NCBI GenBank assembly: GCA_017415715.1
Contig: JAFQFD010000012.1
Location: 20,522-84,521 of the forward strand
Direction: 5' to 3'
Length of the DNA stretch: 64,000 bases
From: Bacteroidales bacterium
Lineage (GTDB): Bacteria; Bacteroidota; Bacteroidia; Bacteroidales; UBA932
Shown here: positions 50,569 to 59,478 of the stretch, piece after piece
Layout of the letters: each line of letters opens with the position of its first letter
Numbering within the stretch: position 1 is the first letter of the stretch
The notes under the pieces: model-generated
What the model was told of the DNA's origin: nothing
The model's database searches: none
Seen by the model: the letters and a program-made list of their open reading frames with translations, nothing else
Made by a program: the position numbers and the translations under genes

Positions 50569-52509
50569 TTATTCTGCAGTTTCACGAAGATCAAGAGTAC
50601 ATACGAGAACCAGTATCGTCTCGTCGGCAGAGTTGGAGAATATGATGTTGCCACGAAGGTAATCCCTTCCTTCCGGCATCTCCATATATATGGTCACACC
50701 ACCATCTACAAGAGCCACGCCTCCGAGAACTCCATTCACGAAGTCCTCGTCATACTTGAGGTCATTCACCCTGATATTATGCCTGAACATATACGGATTG
50801 ACCGTATGCTTCTTGATTGAAGACGGGATGGATATCGTCATCGGCATCGCAGGCATCGTATAACGGAGATGATATACAAGCGCTTGTCCTTCACGATATT
50901 GGCTGAACGACGGATCCTCACTTACATCTTCGAGGGTCGCGCCGACCATCGGAGCATACATGACGCTCTCTCCTATGAAGGCCACATCGGCAACTTCTCC
51001 GATAATCTCTTCCGGATCAAAGCGGCACTCGATGACAGCAAGCACATTGCCTGTAGCTCCATACAGCACAACATGACCGGTCTGAGCGGTTTCTGAAACC
51101 ATATCCACGACTCCTCCCTTCATATCCTCGTCAAGTGTCATTGAAAGGAAGCCGTTCTCGTCGAACACCTTATATGATGTCACTGCCGATGTGAAGATCA
51201 TTCTTGCGTTGTCTCTTGCATACTGATTTGTATAGACAAGTTCATAGGCATATCTTGTCTGTCCGAACCTGTTATAGAGATCCTCATTTTCCGAAACCGC
51301 GAATGTCGCTCCGCCGGCCGCCATGTCCGATGGATTGGCCAACATGGAAATGAATTCCTGATCGCTTGAAAGCTGTGTCACAGGAACTGAATACTGCTTA
51401 TACTCTTCCTTGATCTCGGCTCCATCGAACAGGTCTGAAGCCACAACTGTGAGTGTCGGAGGCAGGAACAGGAGAGCCGCATGGCGGTTGTCTCCCTCAT
51501 TCAGTGCAGCCGATACTGTAAAGTTCCTCTGCTGAAGGACATCAGCACCTTCAGTCCGGTCATATTCCGCCACGTTCACCTCCAGCCATGAAGGAGCATC
51601 GGCCGAGAAACCTGACTCATTCCTGCTGAGAGCAATGACTCTGATTCCGTCCGCACCGGAAACATAACCGGTTGCAGGACCGTCAATGAAGCCTGTAGCC
51701 ACCTTGATCTGGCCTTGATAGTTGAACTCCAGCTCAGTGAGGCTCATATCCATCTTGTATGAGAAAATATCCTTGCATCCCGGAATATTGACTGTATATT
51801 CCTTCACAACCTTCTCTCCTGACATGAACTGAAGTTTGCCTGAAGCGGCATCCAGAGGATATGCAGAAGGCACTCCATAGACAATGAGATTCTTCTCGCC
51901 CACTCCGTCCGAAGGGACATCGACCCTCGCCCACTCAGGGGTCTTGATTGACCAGTTATAATTTGACTCGACCTTGATCGGAAGCCTGAATTCGGTGCCT
52001 GTCCATATCATGTCGACAGACTCCGCCTCCTCTGTTTCATATAGATATGAGTCTCCTGTCTCGTTGAACTGGACCTCTCCGTCCGCAACGACTGCCACAT
52101 ATACGGTCAGATGCTTTTCCTTGGAAGGACGGACAAGCCTTGCGATCACCTTGGATTCTCCACCCATTTTCATCGTAACTTCGCATACACGGTCATTGTC
52201 GAACTCCTCGGTTGCGGAAACCCCTATCACGACCTCTGCCTCACCGGCCTTTCCGCTGAGTCTGTACAGCTGAAACGCCCCGTCCTGGATCCAGAACCAC
52301 TGTAGGCCGTTCTCCGGAACTGAGATTTCCCAATCCATATTTGCATGAACAGGTATTGTCACAGACTCGCCGGGAGCGACAGTCTTCTCAATGAGCTGAG
52401 GAAACTCCGGCACCGGAGTCTCTCCTGACGGCTTTTCGCAAGAAGCCGCAAACAATGCAGATCCCATCACGAGGGCTGCAAAAAATCCTGATATATTGTT
52501 CTTCTTCAT
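50569..52509 (-). CDS. DUF5003-like, BACON-containing lipoprotein
   Basis: A 646-residue lipoprotein (lipobox FAASCEKP near residue 23). The first domain (about 35-120, EKTVAPGESVTIPVHANMDWEISV) has a BACON-type strand pattern with a conserved W, and a second similar unit (about 165-250, ESNYNWSIKTPEW) follows. The rest (about 260-646) is strand-rich without a fold I can name, and is similar to DUF5003 proteins of SusCD operons. It lies between a DUF4984-like gene and the LRR gene, with gaps of 21 and 9 bases. Likely on the cell surface. Confidence 0.7.
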   Translation of the reverse strand: MKKNNISGFFAALVMGSALFAASCEKPSGETPVPEFPQLIEKTVAPGESVTIPVHANMDWEISVPENGLQWFWIQDGAFQLYRLSGKAGEAEVVIGVSATEEFDNDRVCEVTMKMGGESKVIARLVRPSKEKHLTVYVAVVADGEVQFNETGDSYLYETEEAESVDMIWTGTEFRLPIKVESNYNWSIKTPEWARVDVPSDGVGEKNLIVYGVPSAYPLDAASGKLQFMSGEKVVKEYTVNIPGCKDIFSYKMDMSLTELEFNYQGQIKVATGFIDGPATGYVSGADGIRVIALSRNESGFSADAPSWLEVNVAEYDRTEGADVLQQRNFTVSAALNEGDNRHAALLFLPPTLTVVASDLFDGAEIKEEYKQYSVPVTQLSSDQEFISMLANPSDMAAGGATFAVSENEDLYNRFGQTRYAYELVYTNQYARDNARMIFTSAVTSYKVFDENGFLSMTLDEDMKGGVVDMVSETAQTGHVVLYGATGNVLAVIECRFDPEEIIGEVADVAFIGESVMYAPMVGATLEDVSEDPSFSQYREGQALVYHLRYTMPAMPMTISIPSSIKKHTVNPYMFRHNIRVNDLKYDEDFVNGVLGGVALVDGGVTIYMEMPEGRDYLRGNIIFSNSADETILVLVCTLDLRETAE

Positions 52510-52530
52510 AATTCAAACAGTCTTGTGATT

Positions 52531-53433
52531 CTACATTCCTTCCCTTTTGAGACGCTCGGCCTCCTCGTCACTTATCCATTCCATGATATTATAGAAATGT
52601 CCTACCGTTCCTACAGGGGTTCCCAGATTCTCCACATACATTTCCGTCCAGATGTAGAGATAGCTGCCACAAGGATAGAATATGGATTCATTCAAGGCGC
52701 TGCTTCTGACCTGTATGCGGTCATCTCCATGAGCCGTTCCAAAGAATGAACCCTCATCCGAAGCGACCTGTCCCTCGTCCATTGTCACCAGAGGTTTCAT
52801 AGGGTCCTCAGGGTGGAATGTCATTGTCACGTCATAGCCGTCATTTATCCAGTTACGACATATGATCATGTTCTCCTGAGTCGGATGTTTCTCGGTATAC
52901 ACCAGTTTCTGGTAAGAACCGGTGATGCTGTACTGATACAGGAACATTGAAGTAAGCACACAGTATCCTGTGAAGTTGTTGATGTCGAACGGACAGCTCT
53001 TCATCAGAACAGCCTTGGTACTGCTGCCGTAGAGAGGCATTTCAAGCCTTTCGTCCATGACCAGACGCAACTGGAATCCCAGGGAGTCCGTTGCCTCGAT
53101 ATTATCATAGAAACCATGAACCAGGACATCTGCACGCATTTCGCCCGCCTTGATTGTCACGGTGTTGGACTTAAGACGATAGTGCAGATTCTCTATAGCG
53201 TTGTTTCCCTTGTCTATGACCTCTACACCGAATGTACGGTCATAATCACGCACGACGGTGGACACCACCGGAATGCTGAAGTACTCGACATCCATACGGA
53301 CAGGATATGTCGCCATGGTGTCGGCAAACATGACATATTCGGCATCGTCATATGTCACATAATTCTCCTTGCAGCCGGTCAATACAACAGCGGCAAGGAA
53401 AGAAATTGCAATGTATCTGAATATATGCTTCAT
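52531..53433 (-). CDS. DUF4984-like lipoprotein
   Basis: A 300-residue lipoprotein (lipobox VVLTGCKEN near residue 20). After the Cys, YVTYDDAEYVMFADTMATYPV and YFSIPVVSTVVRDYDRTFGVEV form an Ig-like domain, the part that I match to DUF4984. A C-terminal beta-rich domain (GYCVLTSMFLYQYSITGSYQ, YLYIWTEMYVENLG) completes it. It follows susD-like by 11 bases, where many SusCD operons put an accessory surface lipoprotein. The role is probably substrate binding. Confidence 0.75.
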   Translation of the reverse strand: MKHIFRYIAISFLAAVVLTGCKENYVTYDDAEYVMFADTMATYPVRMDVEYFSIPVVSTVVRDYDRTFGVEVIDKGNNAIENLHYRLKSNTVTIKAGEMRADVLVHGFYDNIEATDSLGFQLRLVMDERLEMPLYGSSTKAVLMKSCPFDINNFTGYCVLTSMFLYQYSITGSYQKLVYTEKHPTQENMIICRNWINDGYDVTMTFHPEDPMKPLVTMDEGQVASDEGSFFGTAHGDDRIQVRSSALNESIFYPCGSYLYIWTEMYVENLGTPVGTVGHFYNIMEWISDEEAERLKREGM

Positions 53434-53444
53434 ACGTCATCAAT

Positions 53445-54962
53445 TTATCTGTTGCTCTCATTTGGCTGGATCTGGGATCCCGGAGAAGACAGTTCGTGAT
53501 TAGGTATAGGCCATACGAACAAAGGATCGCCGGCCTTTATCTTCAGAGAACTTCCTTCTGACTGGGTCTGAGACTGCGGAGTGCGTTCAAAGCCCATATC
53601 CCATCGCTTCAGGTCATGGAGTCGGAAGCCTTCCATATAAAGCTCGCGTACTCTTTCATCCGAGATCGCCTGCAGCCAGTTTGAGGAATTGACTGCGGTG
53701 GCACCTCCGCTTACATATCTGGACTCGCGAAGAGTGGTGAGATCGGCAGACGCCGCACCATAGTCGCCTTTCCTGCAATAAGCCTCCGCACGGATGAGAT
53801 ACTGCTCTGCAAGACGGAGCGGCTTCGGCATATTCACATGATAGATCATGTTGGCCATCAGCGACTCGTTACCGAAATACTTCACCAGGAGAGGCCATGT
53901 GAGACCGTGTGCATAGCCAGTCTGGGCATTTGCGAAATAGGCGTTATATCGAGCATCTCCGGATCCGTAAAGCTTGAGAACCCACTGTGCAGGTACATAG
54001 TCAGGGTAATAATAAGTATAGTCTGTGGTGAAATTGAGGAAGACAGATCCGATGGCTCCGCCATAGGATGTCGCGGTGTAGCCTATCCTCCATATGTTCT
54101 CGAAAGAACTGTCATTGGTCCACATGTAATCCAGATATGTCTGGCTTGAAGTATAATAGCTTCTTGCAGAAGCAAGTGCGAAGGAATCGGAATCTATCAG
54201 CTTCGAAGACTCCGAAACCGCCATATCCCAATCCTGCATGTACAAAGCGGTCCTGGCATGGATGGCATGAGCGGCCGCATTTGTAAAATATGGAGAATTA
54301 TAGGCGTCATTTTCCTCATCAAGCATTTCCTCAGCCTTCGCTAGGTCTGAAAGAATGAACTGGTAGGATTCATACAGGCTTGCACGCTTCTGAGGCTTCT
54401 CACCGAAATATGTATCGGCGAGGACAACTCCAAGCTCATTCTCTGCAGTTGCAGGATCATAGGCCTTGCAGAAGCACTTGACCAGTTCAGAATATGCCAG
54501 AGCCCTGGCGCAGTAGACCTCTCCTGTATAGTAGTCGAGATATTTGATCTGCTCATCATCCGTCAGGCTGTCACGAAGCTCGTCAACCTGGTCAAGATAG
54601 AAGTTGCATCTTCCGATCACTCTGTAAAGAGATGCATAAACGGCCTCGACCTCGGCATTTGTGGAACGGATGTCCCACTGCCACAAGGTGCCGAATGTAT
54701 TGGTATTTCCCTGAACGGCATAAACCAGGTCCGCCTGGATGTCCGGGCAGAGGGTCAGGTAGCCGCTGTAGAGGCCGCTGCTCATGTAGGCCGTGTAGAT
54801 GCCGGTCAGGATCTGCTCGGCATCGTCCAGACTCTTCATGCTTTCGGTCTCGAGGATGGCATCGCCAGGGAACTTCTCCAGACACGAAGCAAGGCTGAAG
54901 GATACGGCAATCACTGCCGCCATCCTCATAAGTTTCATATATATGTTCTTCATCATCTTCAT
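53445..54962 (-). CDS. SusD/RagB-family surface lipoprotein
   Basis: A 505-residue lipoprotein that forms the lid of the SusC-type channel. The frame opens at 55094 inside the SusC gene, but the ATG at 54962 (MKMMKNIYMKLMRM...) lies one base after the SusC stop and gives the signal peptide with lipobox SLASCLEKFPGD. The body has the SusD TPR fold: LDDAEQILTGIYTAYMSSG, VIGRCNFYLDQV, and YTGEVYCARALAYSELVKCF. Near the C-terminus, LRLAEQYLIRAEAYCRKGDY and RVRELYMEGFRLHDLKRW are diagnostic. It is coupled to the transporter, as usual. Confidence 0.95.
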   Translation of the reverse strand: MKMMKNIYMKLMRMAAVIAVSFSLASCLEKFPGDAILETESMKSLDDAEQILTGIYTAYMSSGLYSGYLTLCPDIQADLVYAVQGNTNTFGTLWQWDIRSTNAEVEAVYASLYRVIGRCNFYLDQVDELRDSLTDDEQIKYLDYYTGEVYCARALAYSELVKCFCKAYDPATAENELGVVLADTYFGEKPQKRASLYESYQFILSDLAKAEEMLDEENDAYNSPYFTNAAAHAIHARTALYMQDWDMAVSESSKLIDSDSFALASARSYYTSSQTYLDYMWTNDSSFENIWRIGYTATSYGGAIGSVFLNFTTDYTYYYPDYVPAQWVLKLYGSGDARYNAYFANAQTGYAHGLTWPLLVKYFGNESLMANMIYHVNMPKPLRLAEQYLIRAEAYCRKGDYGAASADLTTLRESRYVSGGATAVNSSNWLQAISDERVRELYMEGFRLHDLKRWDMGFERTPQSQTQSEGSSLKIKAGDPLFVWPIPNHELSSPGSQIQPNESNR

Positions 54963-54963
54963 A

Positions 54964-57909
54964 TTAGAATAAGAGGTCAAGACCGAATGTATACTGGCGG
55001 GACATAGGATACTGTGCCGCATAAATGTTTGATACACCTTCAGGATCAAGACCTGAGAAGTTGGTGAATGTAAGGAGGTTCTGTCCCTGTGCATATATCC
55101 TGAGTCCCCTTATGAAACCTGTCTTCTTGAGAAGGCCCGAAGGGAGAGAATATGAAAGCATCAGGTTCTTGAGGCGGAGGAACGACGCATCCTCGAGGAG
55201 GCGGCTGTCGAACTCCGTGTAGACGCCGTGACGAGGGATGTCCGTGATGTCGCCCGGCTGCTTCCAGCGGTCAAGGAGCCTCTTTGACTGGTTGTATGTC
55301 ATGAAGCGTCCGTTCGACTCATCGAAGTAGCGGTCGTTGTTGATCATCCAGCGGTCACCCACCCAGCTGAACTGGGCGCTGAGGCTCAAGCCTTTCCATG
55401 AAAGGTTGGTGCCAAAACCGCCCTGCCATGGAGCATGGTAGGTCTTTCCGACCAGAACCTTGTCCTCGTCGCGAAGCTCATTGGTGATCCTTCCGTCCTT
55501 GTCATACCAGAGCGCATCACCGTTTGCAGGGTTTACTCCGGCATAACGGTTTACATAGAACTCTCCGATCGGATGTCCCACCACGAGCTTGGTGCTGGTG
55601 TTGGATGTCTCATATTCATCGACTCCGTTGTACAGTTCGGTGAGCCTGTTGTGGTTATATCCTACATTGGCGTTCACCGCCCACATGAAGTCCTTGATCT
55701 GCAGGACCGTAGCATTCACGTTGAGTTCGACTCCCCTGTTGACCATGGCGCCGACATTTGACCACTTGTAGCCATATCCGTTGGACTGCGAGAATGCCAG
55801 AGGAACAGACATCAGCATGTCGGTAGTAAGCTTGTTGTACAGTTCAAGATCCACATTGAGCCTGTTCCAGAATCCGAAATGGAAGGCAAGATTTGAAGTC
55901 CATGTATTTTCCCATGTAAGGTCTTCGTTGCCCGGCTGTATAGGCGCGATGCCTGCATCTCCGATATAGTCAGAGCCGCCACCGATCAGTGCAAGATGCT
56001 CATAATTAGGAATTTCAGAGTTTCCAGATGTTCCCGAACTGAGAGCGACCTGAGCCATGGTAAGCCAGCTGCGCGAATCAGCCATGAAGTCCTCGTTGCG
56101 AAGGTTCCACATGAATCCTACAGCGCCGAACACACCCCAGCGGTTGTTCTTTCCGAATCTTGACGATCCGTCCGTACGGAGCGAGACCTCACCATAGTAG
56201 CGGTCTGCATAGTTATACTCGGCACGACCGAAGAAAGACACACGGGAATAATCCGAGGTTGAATTGCTGGTCCATGAGGTCGCTCTCGTTCCTGTCGACA
56301 CGTCAGTAAGCTTGGAGTTGTTCTGTCCCGCCGTACTGATGCTGAATCCCTCCGAATGATAATCCTGCCACTCATGACCGAGCAGGAAATTGAAATCATG
56401 GATGTTGTCTATATCGAAACGATAGGTCAACGTATTTGACAGCTGCAGGTTCAGACCGTCACTCGAGCTTCTGGCTGCGCTTCCCTCTCCGAGATTTGGA
56501 GCATAGTCAGGGAAAGACTGGCTGAAGCCTGTCGTATGCGAGAAGTCCACACCGAACTGAGACTTGAACACGAGGTTCTTGTAAAGAGTAAGTTCGGCAA
56601 AGACAGTCGAGAACAATTTGTATTTCTTGTATGCAAGAGGGTTGTTCGCCAGCCACTCCAGAGGATTCTGGCCCGAGCCCTTCCATGAACCGTCATTGAT
56701 GGATGCCAGGGATCCGTCCGCCTTGTAAGGGTTCCAGTATGGCTGCATGAATCGAGCTGCAGAAATCGGTGTCACCAGAGTATATGCTCCTTCATCTGCC
56801 TGAAGAATGTCCTGGTAGTTGAACATGGTGTTTGTTCCCATCTTGAGCCATCTGGCCATCTGCTGCTCGAAGTTGAATCGCATCGAATAACGAGTGAACT
56901 GCGAGCCTGGAGCAATACCCTCCTGGTCATAGTATCCACCAGAAAAGTAGTAGTTTGTAGTCTCGGTCGCTCCCGAAACAGACACCTCATGGCTCTGAAG
57001 CATCGCCGAGTCATTGAATACAACATCCATCCAGTTCACATCGATGCCTGAGAGATAGTCATAGTTCTGACCGGCTGTCAGTCCGAGTTCCTTCTCATAC
57101 TGGATGCGCTCTGCCGTGTTCATCAGGTCCCACTTTCCCTGAGCCAGGGCAGACCATCCCATCTGCATGCGATAGTTCACATTGGGTCTTTCCATGTTAC
57201 GTCCGCGCTTGGTCGTGATCACGATCACACCGTTGGCGGCACGAGCACCATAGATCGATGTCGATGACGCGTCCTTCAGAACGGACATGCTCTCGATGTC
57301 GGCAGGATTGATGGTATTGAAGTCAGATGCTGAGATAGCGACTCCGTCAAGAATGTAAAGCGGCGCGGTTCCGGAGTTGATCGAGTTTGTACCACGGATT
57401 GTCATCGTTGCAGACGCACTTGGCTCACCGGTGCTCGAAAGCACGGTAAGACCTGCGACCTGACCCTGAAGAGCCTGGTCAAATGCTGCTGTCGGAGTGT
57501 TTTCGAGCTTCTCCGACTTCACGGTCGAAACCGAACCGGCAACCGTACCCTTCTTTCTCACTCCGTATGCGATCACCACCACATCGTCGAGCTGAAGACT
57601 TTCAGGCTGCATGACTACATTGTGGACAAACTCGGCCACAGAAGGCACTGTCACTTTCTCGTCCACAAAGCCTATGCTTGAGAAGACAAGCTCAGTACCC
57701 GGGGCCACTTCGATGACATAGTCTCCGTCAAGCGATGTTATCACACCGTTGCCGGGACCGGCCATGACTCCCACGCCCATCATCGGCAGTCCGTCCTCGG
57801 CCGAGGTCACCACTCCGGTCACCTTCACCTGAGTCTGGGCATATGCAGAGACGCTTCCGAGAGCCAGAACTGCAATGACAGAAATTAAATACAACTTAAA
57901 ATTTTTCAT
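54964..57909 (-). CDS. SusC/RagA TonB-dependent outer-membrane transporter
   Basis: A 981-residue outer-membrane protein. The signal peptide ends near AYAQ. A carboxypeptidase-regulatory-like domain (about 30-105, VKVTGVVTSAEDGLPMMGVGV) precedes the TonB box area and plug (VVVIAYGVRKKGTVAGSV, AFDQALQGQVAGLTVLSSTG, then APLYILDGV). The rest is a long beta-barrel that ends in LDLLF, with Phe as last residue. It imports oligomers or peptides using TonB energy. A perfect promoter lies 31 bases upstream. The length of about 980 is close to peptide-handling RagA/SusC proteins, but length alone does not decide the substrate. Confidence 0.96.
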   Translation of the reverse strand: MKNFKLYLISVIAVLALGSVSAYAQTQVKVTGVVTSAEDGLPMMGVGVMAGPGNGVITSLDGDYVIEVAPGTELVFSSIGFVDEKVTVPSVAEFVHNVVMQPESLQLDDVVVIAYGVRKKGTVAGSVSTVKSEKLENTPTAAFDQALQGQVAGLTVLSSTGEPSASATMTIRGTNSINSGTAPLYILDGVAISASDFNTINPADIESMSVLKDASSTSIYGARAANGVIVITTKRGRNMERPNVNYRMQMGWSALAQGKWDLMNTAERIQYEKELGLTAGQNYDYLSGIDVNWMDVVFNDSAMLQSHEVSVSGATETTNYYFSGGYYDQEGIAPGSQFTRYSMRFNFEQQMARWLKMGTNTMFNYQDILQADEGAYTLVTPISAARFMQPYWNPYKADGSLASINDGSWKGSGQNPLEWLANNPLAYKKYKLFSTVFAELTLYKNLVFKSQFGVDFSHTTGFSQSFPDYAPNLGEGSAARSSSDGLNLQLSNTLTYRFDIDNIHDFNFLLGHEWQDYHSEGFSISTAGQNNSKLTDVSTGTRATSWTSNSTSDYSRVSFFGRAEYNYADRYYGEVSLRTDGSSRFGKNNRWGVFGAVGFMWNLRNEDFMADSRSWLTMAQVALSSGTSGNSEIPNYEHLALIGGGSDYIGDAGIAPIQPGNEDLTWENTWTSNLAFHFGFWNRLNVDLELYNKLTTDMLMSVPLAFSQSNGYGYKWSNVGAMVNRGVELNVNATVLQIKDFMWAVNANVGYNHNRLTELYNGVDEYETSNTSTKLVVGHPIGEFYVNRYAGVNPANGDALWYDKDGRITNELRDEDKVLVGKTYHAPWQGGFGTNLSWKGLSLSAQFSWVGDRWMINNDRYFDESNGRFMTYNQSKRLLDRWKQPGDITDIPRHGVYTEFDSRLLEDASFLRLKNLMLSYSLPSGLLKKTGFIRGLRIYAQGQNLLTFTNFSGLDPEGVSNIYAAQYPMSRQYTFGLDLLF

Positions 57910-57940
57910 CTATTTTGAATATAGTTTTATCAAAAGCGTG

Positions 57941-57971
57941 CAAAGATATGGATATTTCGTTGTAAAACAAA
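57941..57971 (-). promoter_or_regulatory. Promoter for the SusCD operon
   Basis: The minus strand has TTTG (57971-57968) and TATCTTTG (57948-57941), 19 bases apart, 31 bases before the SusC ATG. It fits the Bacteroidota vegetative consensus exactly, so the operon may be transcribed without a special sigma factor. No regulator gene is next to it. Confidence 0.85.
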
Positions 57972-58023
57972 TAATTATTACATTGATATAATCATAGGTT
58001 AAGTTAATATCTATAAGCAGATA

Positions 58024-58060
58024 CTCCCTTCATGCTTACATATTATAAGCACAAAGGGAG
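58024..58060. other. Two-part hairpin upstream of the SusCD promoter
   Basis: CTCCCTT/AAGGGAG and an inner TGCTTA/TAAGCA form a 37-base hairpin with a symmetrical two-base internal loop. It lies between the DUF6359-type gene and the SusCD promoter. It could end the upstream transcript, although no T run follows, or bind a protein. The bases from 57972 to 58023 show nothing else. Confidence 0.4.
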
Positions 58061-58120
58061 CAACGATTAAAAACGGGGTGAATTGAGAACCTCTTGCAGA
58101 GGGTATGGCTCAGCAAGGAC

Positions 58121-59188
58121 TTACAATTTGTAATCTGAAATATTCTTTATTCCAGGGATTCCATAATATGCCTCGACAATATCGCCTTTAATATAGACCT
58201 TCATACCAAGAAGCGATGAATCATCCACGAGATTCAGAGCATCGCGGAACTCACCGGCAGGAAGCTGGACGGAGAGGCACGAAGCCTTCTGAGAGGTCGA
58301 CGATTTTGGTCCTATGAGAATATTTGTGCGCGATTTGAACGGAGCAGAAAAGGAAGCAGACGATGACGTAAGATCTCCCCCGACTATATATCCACAGACC
58401 CACACTCCCTGGGTTCCCACCGATGCAAGAGCCTGTGAAACCGTCATGGCAGAAGACGGTTCACTTCCTTTTCCTGAAGCTCCTCCTATCTCATAAGCAT
58501 CTGATACCCAAACCCGTGACGTATCAACCACAACTTTAATACGAGCCGACGTCCTGTCTGGCTGGGAAGACGAGGAAGCCGCCACATCCACCTTCAGGTC
58601 GAGAACCTCACCCGCCTGAAGCGTCCTTGTCATCAGCACCTCATCCACACTCCCTCTGCTGAGCATCAGGGATACCTGTCCCGGCAAGAAGTATGCAATC
58701 CTTTTTTCGGAATATCCATACATCAGTTTCCCTTCGGGAGACTTCAGAAAAAGGACACCGTCAGGATATGCAGTCAGGAAATCCGGATCCACTTTCAATC
58801 TGACACCACTGTTCTGCTGATTGCACTCCAGCTTGACATCAGCCGCAGTCCCGTCTTTGACAACGACACACTGCTCATCTCCATACTGAGGGGCAGAAAA
58901 TGCGGGCTTCTTGAAATCGGCAGACAAGGCGCTTACCACATAGCTTCCGGAAGGAACCTCCAGTTCCTCGGGGCATGCACTGTACAGCCCGGAATACACA
59001 CTCCTTCCTTTGGAATCGGCTACAGTAATGGTAAAGTCATCGGCATCCGGAATCTCAGCCGACGTACGGGTCATTTCTTCCTGACCATCGGCAAATGACA
59101 CGCGCAGTATTCCTGTGCCATCATCACCTACTCCCAACGCTTCACACGAAACAGCTGCAAGCAGCAGCCAGAACATTTTTTTCATCAT
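58121..59188 (-). CDS. DUF4493/DUF6359-type lipoprotein
   Basis: A 355-residue lipoprotein. The frame opens at 59236, but ATG at 59188 (MMKKMFWLLLAAVSCEAL) follows a strong GGAGGAG site and a -7 box, and gives the lipobox AAVSC. Residues about 25-220 form strand-rich domains (LRVSFADG, FTITVADSKGRSVYSGLYS), as in DUF4493 proteins. The last 130 residues (AYEIGGASGKGSEPSSAMTV, VGTQGVWVCGYIVGG, SLLGMKVYIKGDI) match my memory of DUF6359, an OB-like fold. Surface exposure is likely. It has its own promoter and is not clearly part of the SusCD operon, but it lies upstream of it on the same strand. Confidence 0.6.
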   Translation of the reverse strand: MMKKMFWLLLAAVSCEALGVGDDGTGILRVSFADGQEEMTRTSAEIPDADDFTITVADSKGRSVYSGLYSACPEELEVPSGSYVVSALSADFKKPAFSAPQYGDEQCVVVKDGTAADVKLECNQQNSGVRLKVDPDFLTAYPDGVLFLKSPEGKLMYGYSEKRIAYFLPGQVSLMLSRGSVDEVLMTRTLQAGEVLDLKVDVAASSSSQPDRTSARIKVVVDTSRVWVSDAYEIGGASGKGSEPSSAMTVSQALASVGTQGVWVCGYIVGGDLTSSSASFSAPFKSRTNILIGPKSSTSQKASCLSVQLPAGEFRDALNLVDDSSLLGMKVYIKGDIVEAYYGIPGIKNISDYKL

Positions 59189-59233
59189 CTTTCTCCTCCA
59201 TATCTTTAAATCACTGCGACATTGCAGCGGAAG

Positions 59234-59241
59234 CAAAAGTA
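59234..59241 (-). promoter_or_regulatory. -7 box (TACTTTTG) for the DUF4493-type gene
   Basis: A perfect TAnnTTTG on the minus strand, 45 bases before the ATG at 59188. It overlaps the longer frame start at 59236, which it excludes. The gap to the helicase stop at 59479 holds a polypurine/T-rich tract and no recognised gene. Confidence 0.5.
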
Positions 59242-59478
59242 TGAAAGGTGATCGAGAAAGGGGATAAAAAAAAGAAAAAGATTTTTTTCTTTTCTTAAAC
59301 GCAGATTTTTCTTTTTTTGAAGCTGATTGTCAGGGATTTTTATAAGGAGGATAGCGATGACAGAACGCTATCCTTCCGAAAAAAAATTCACGGAGCAATC
59401 GCACTCACTGCGACTGCCCCGCTACTTAACCTAAACTTAAACTATGAAAAACTTCGACGCAAAGATAGTAAATTTTAC

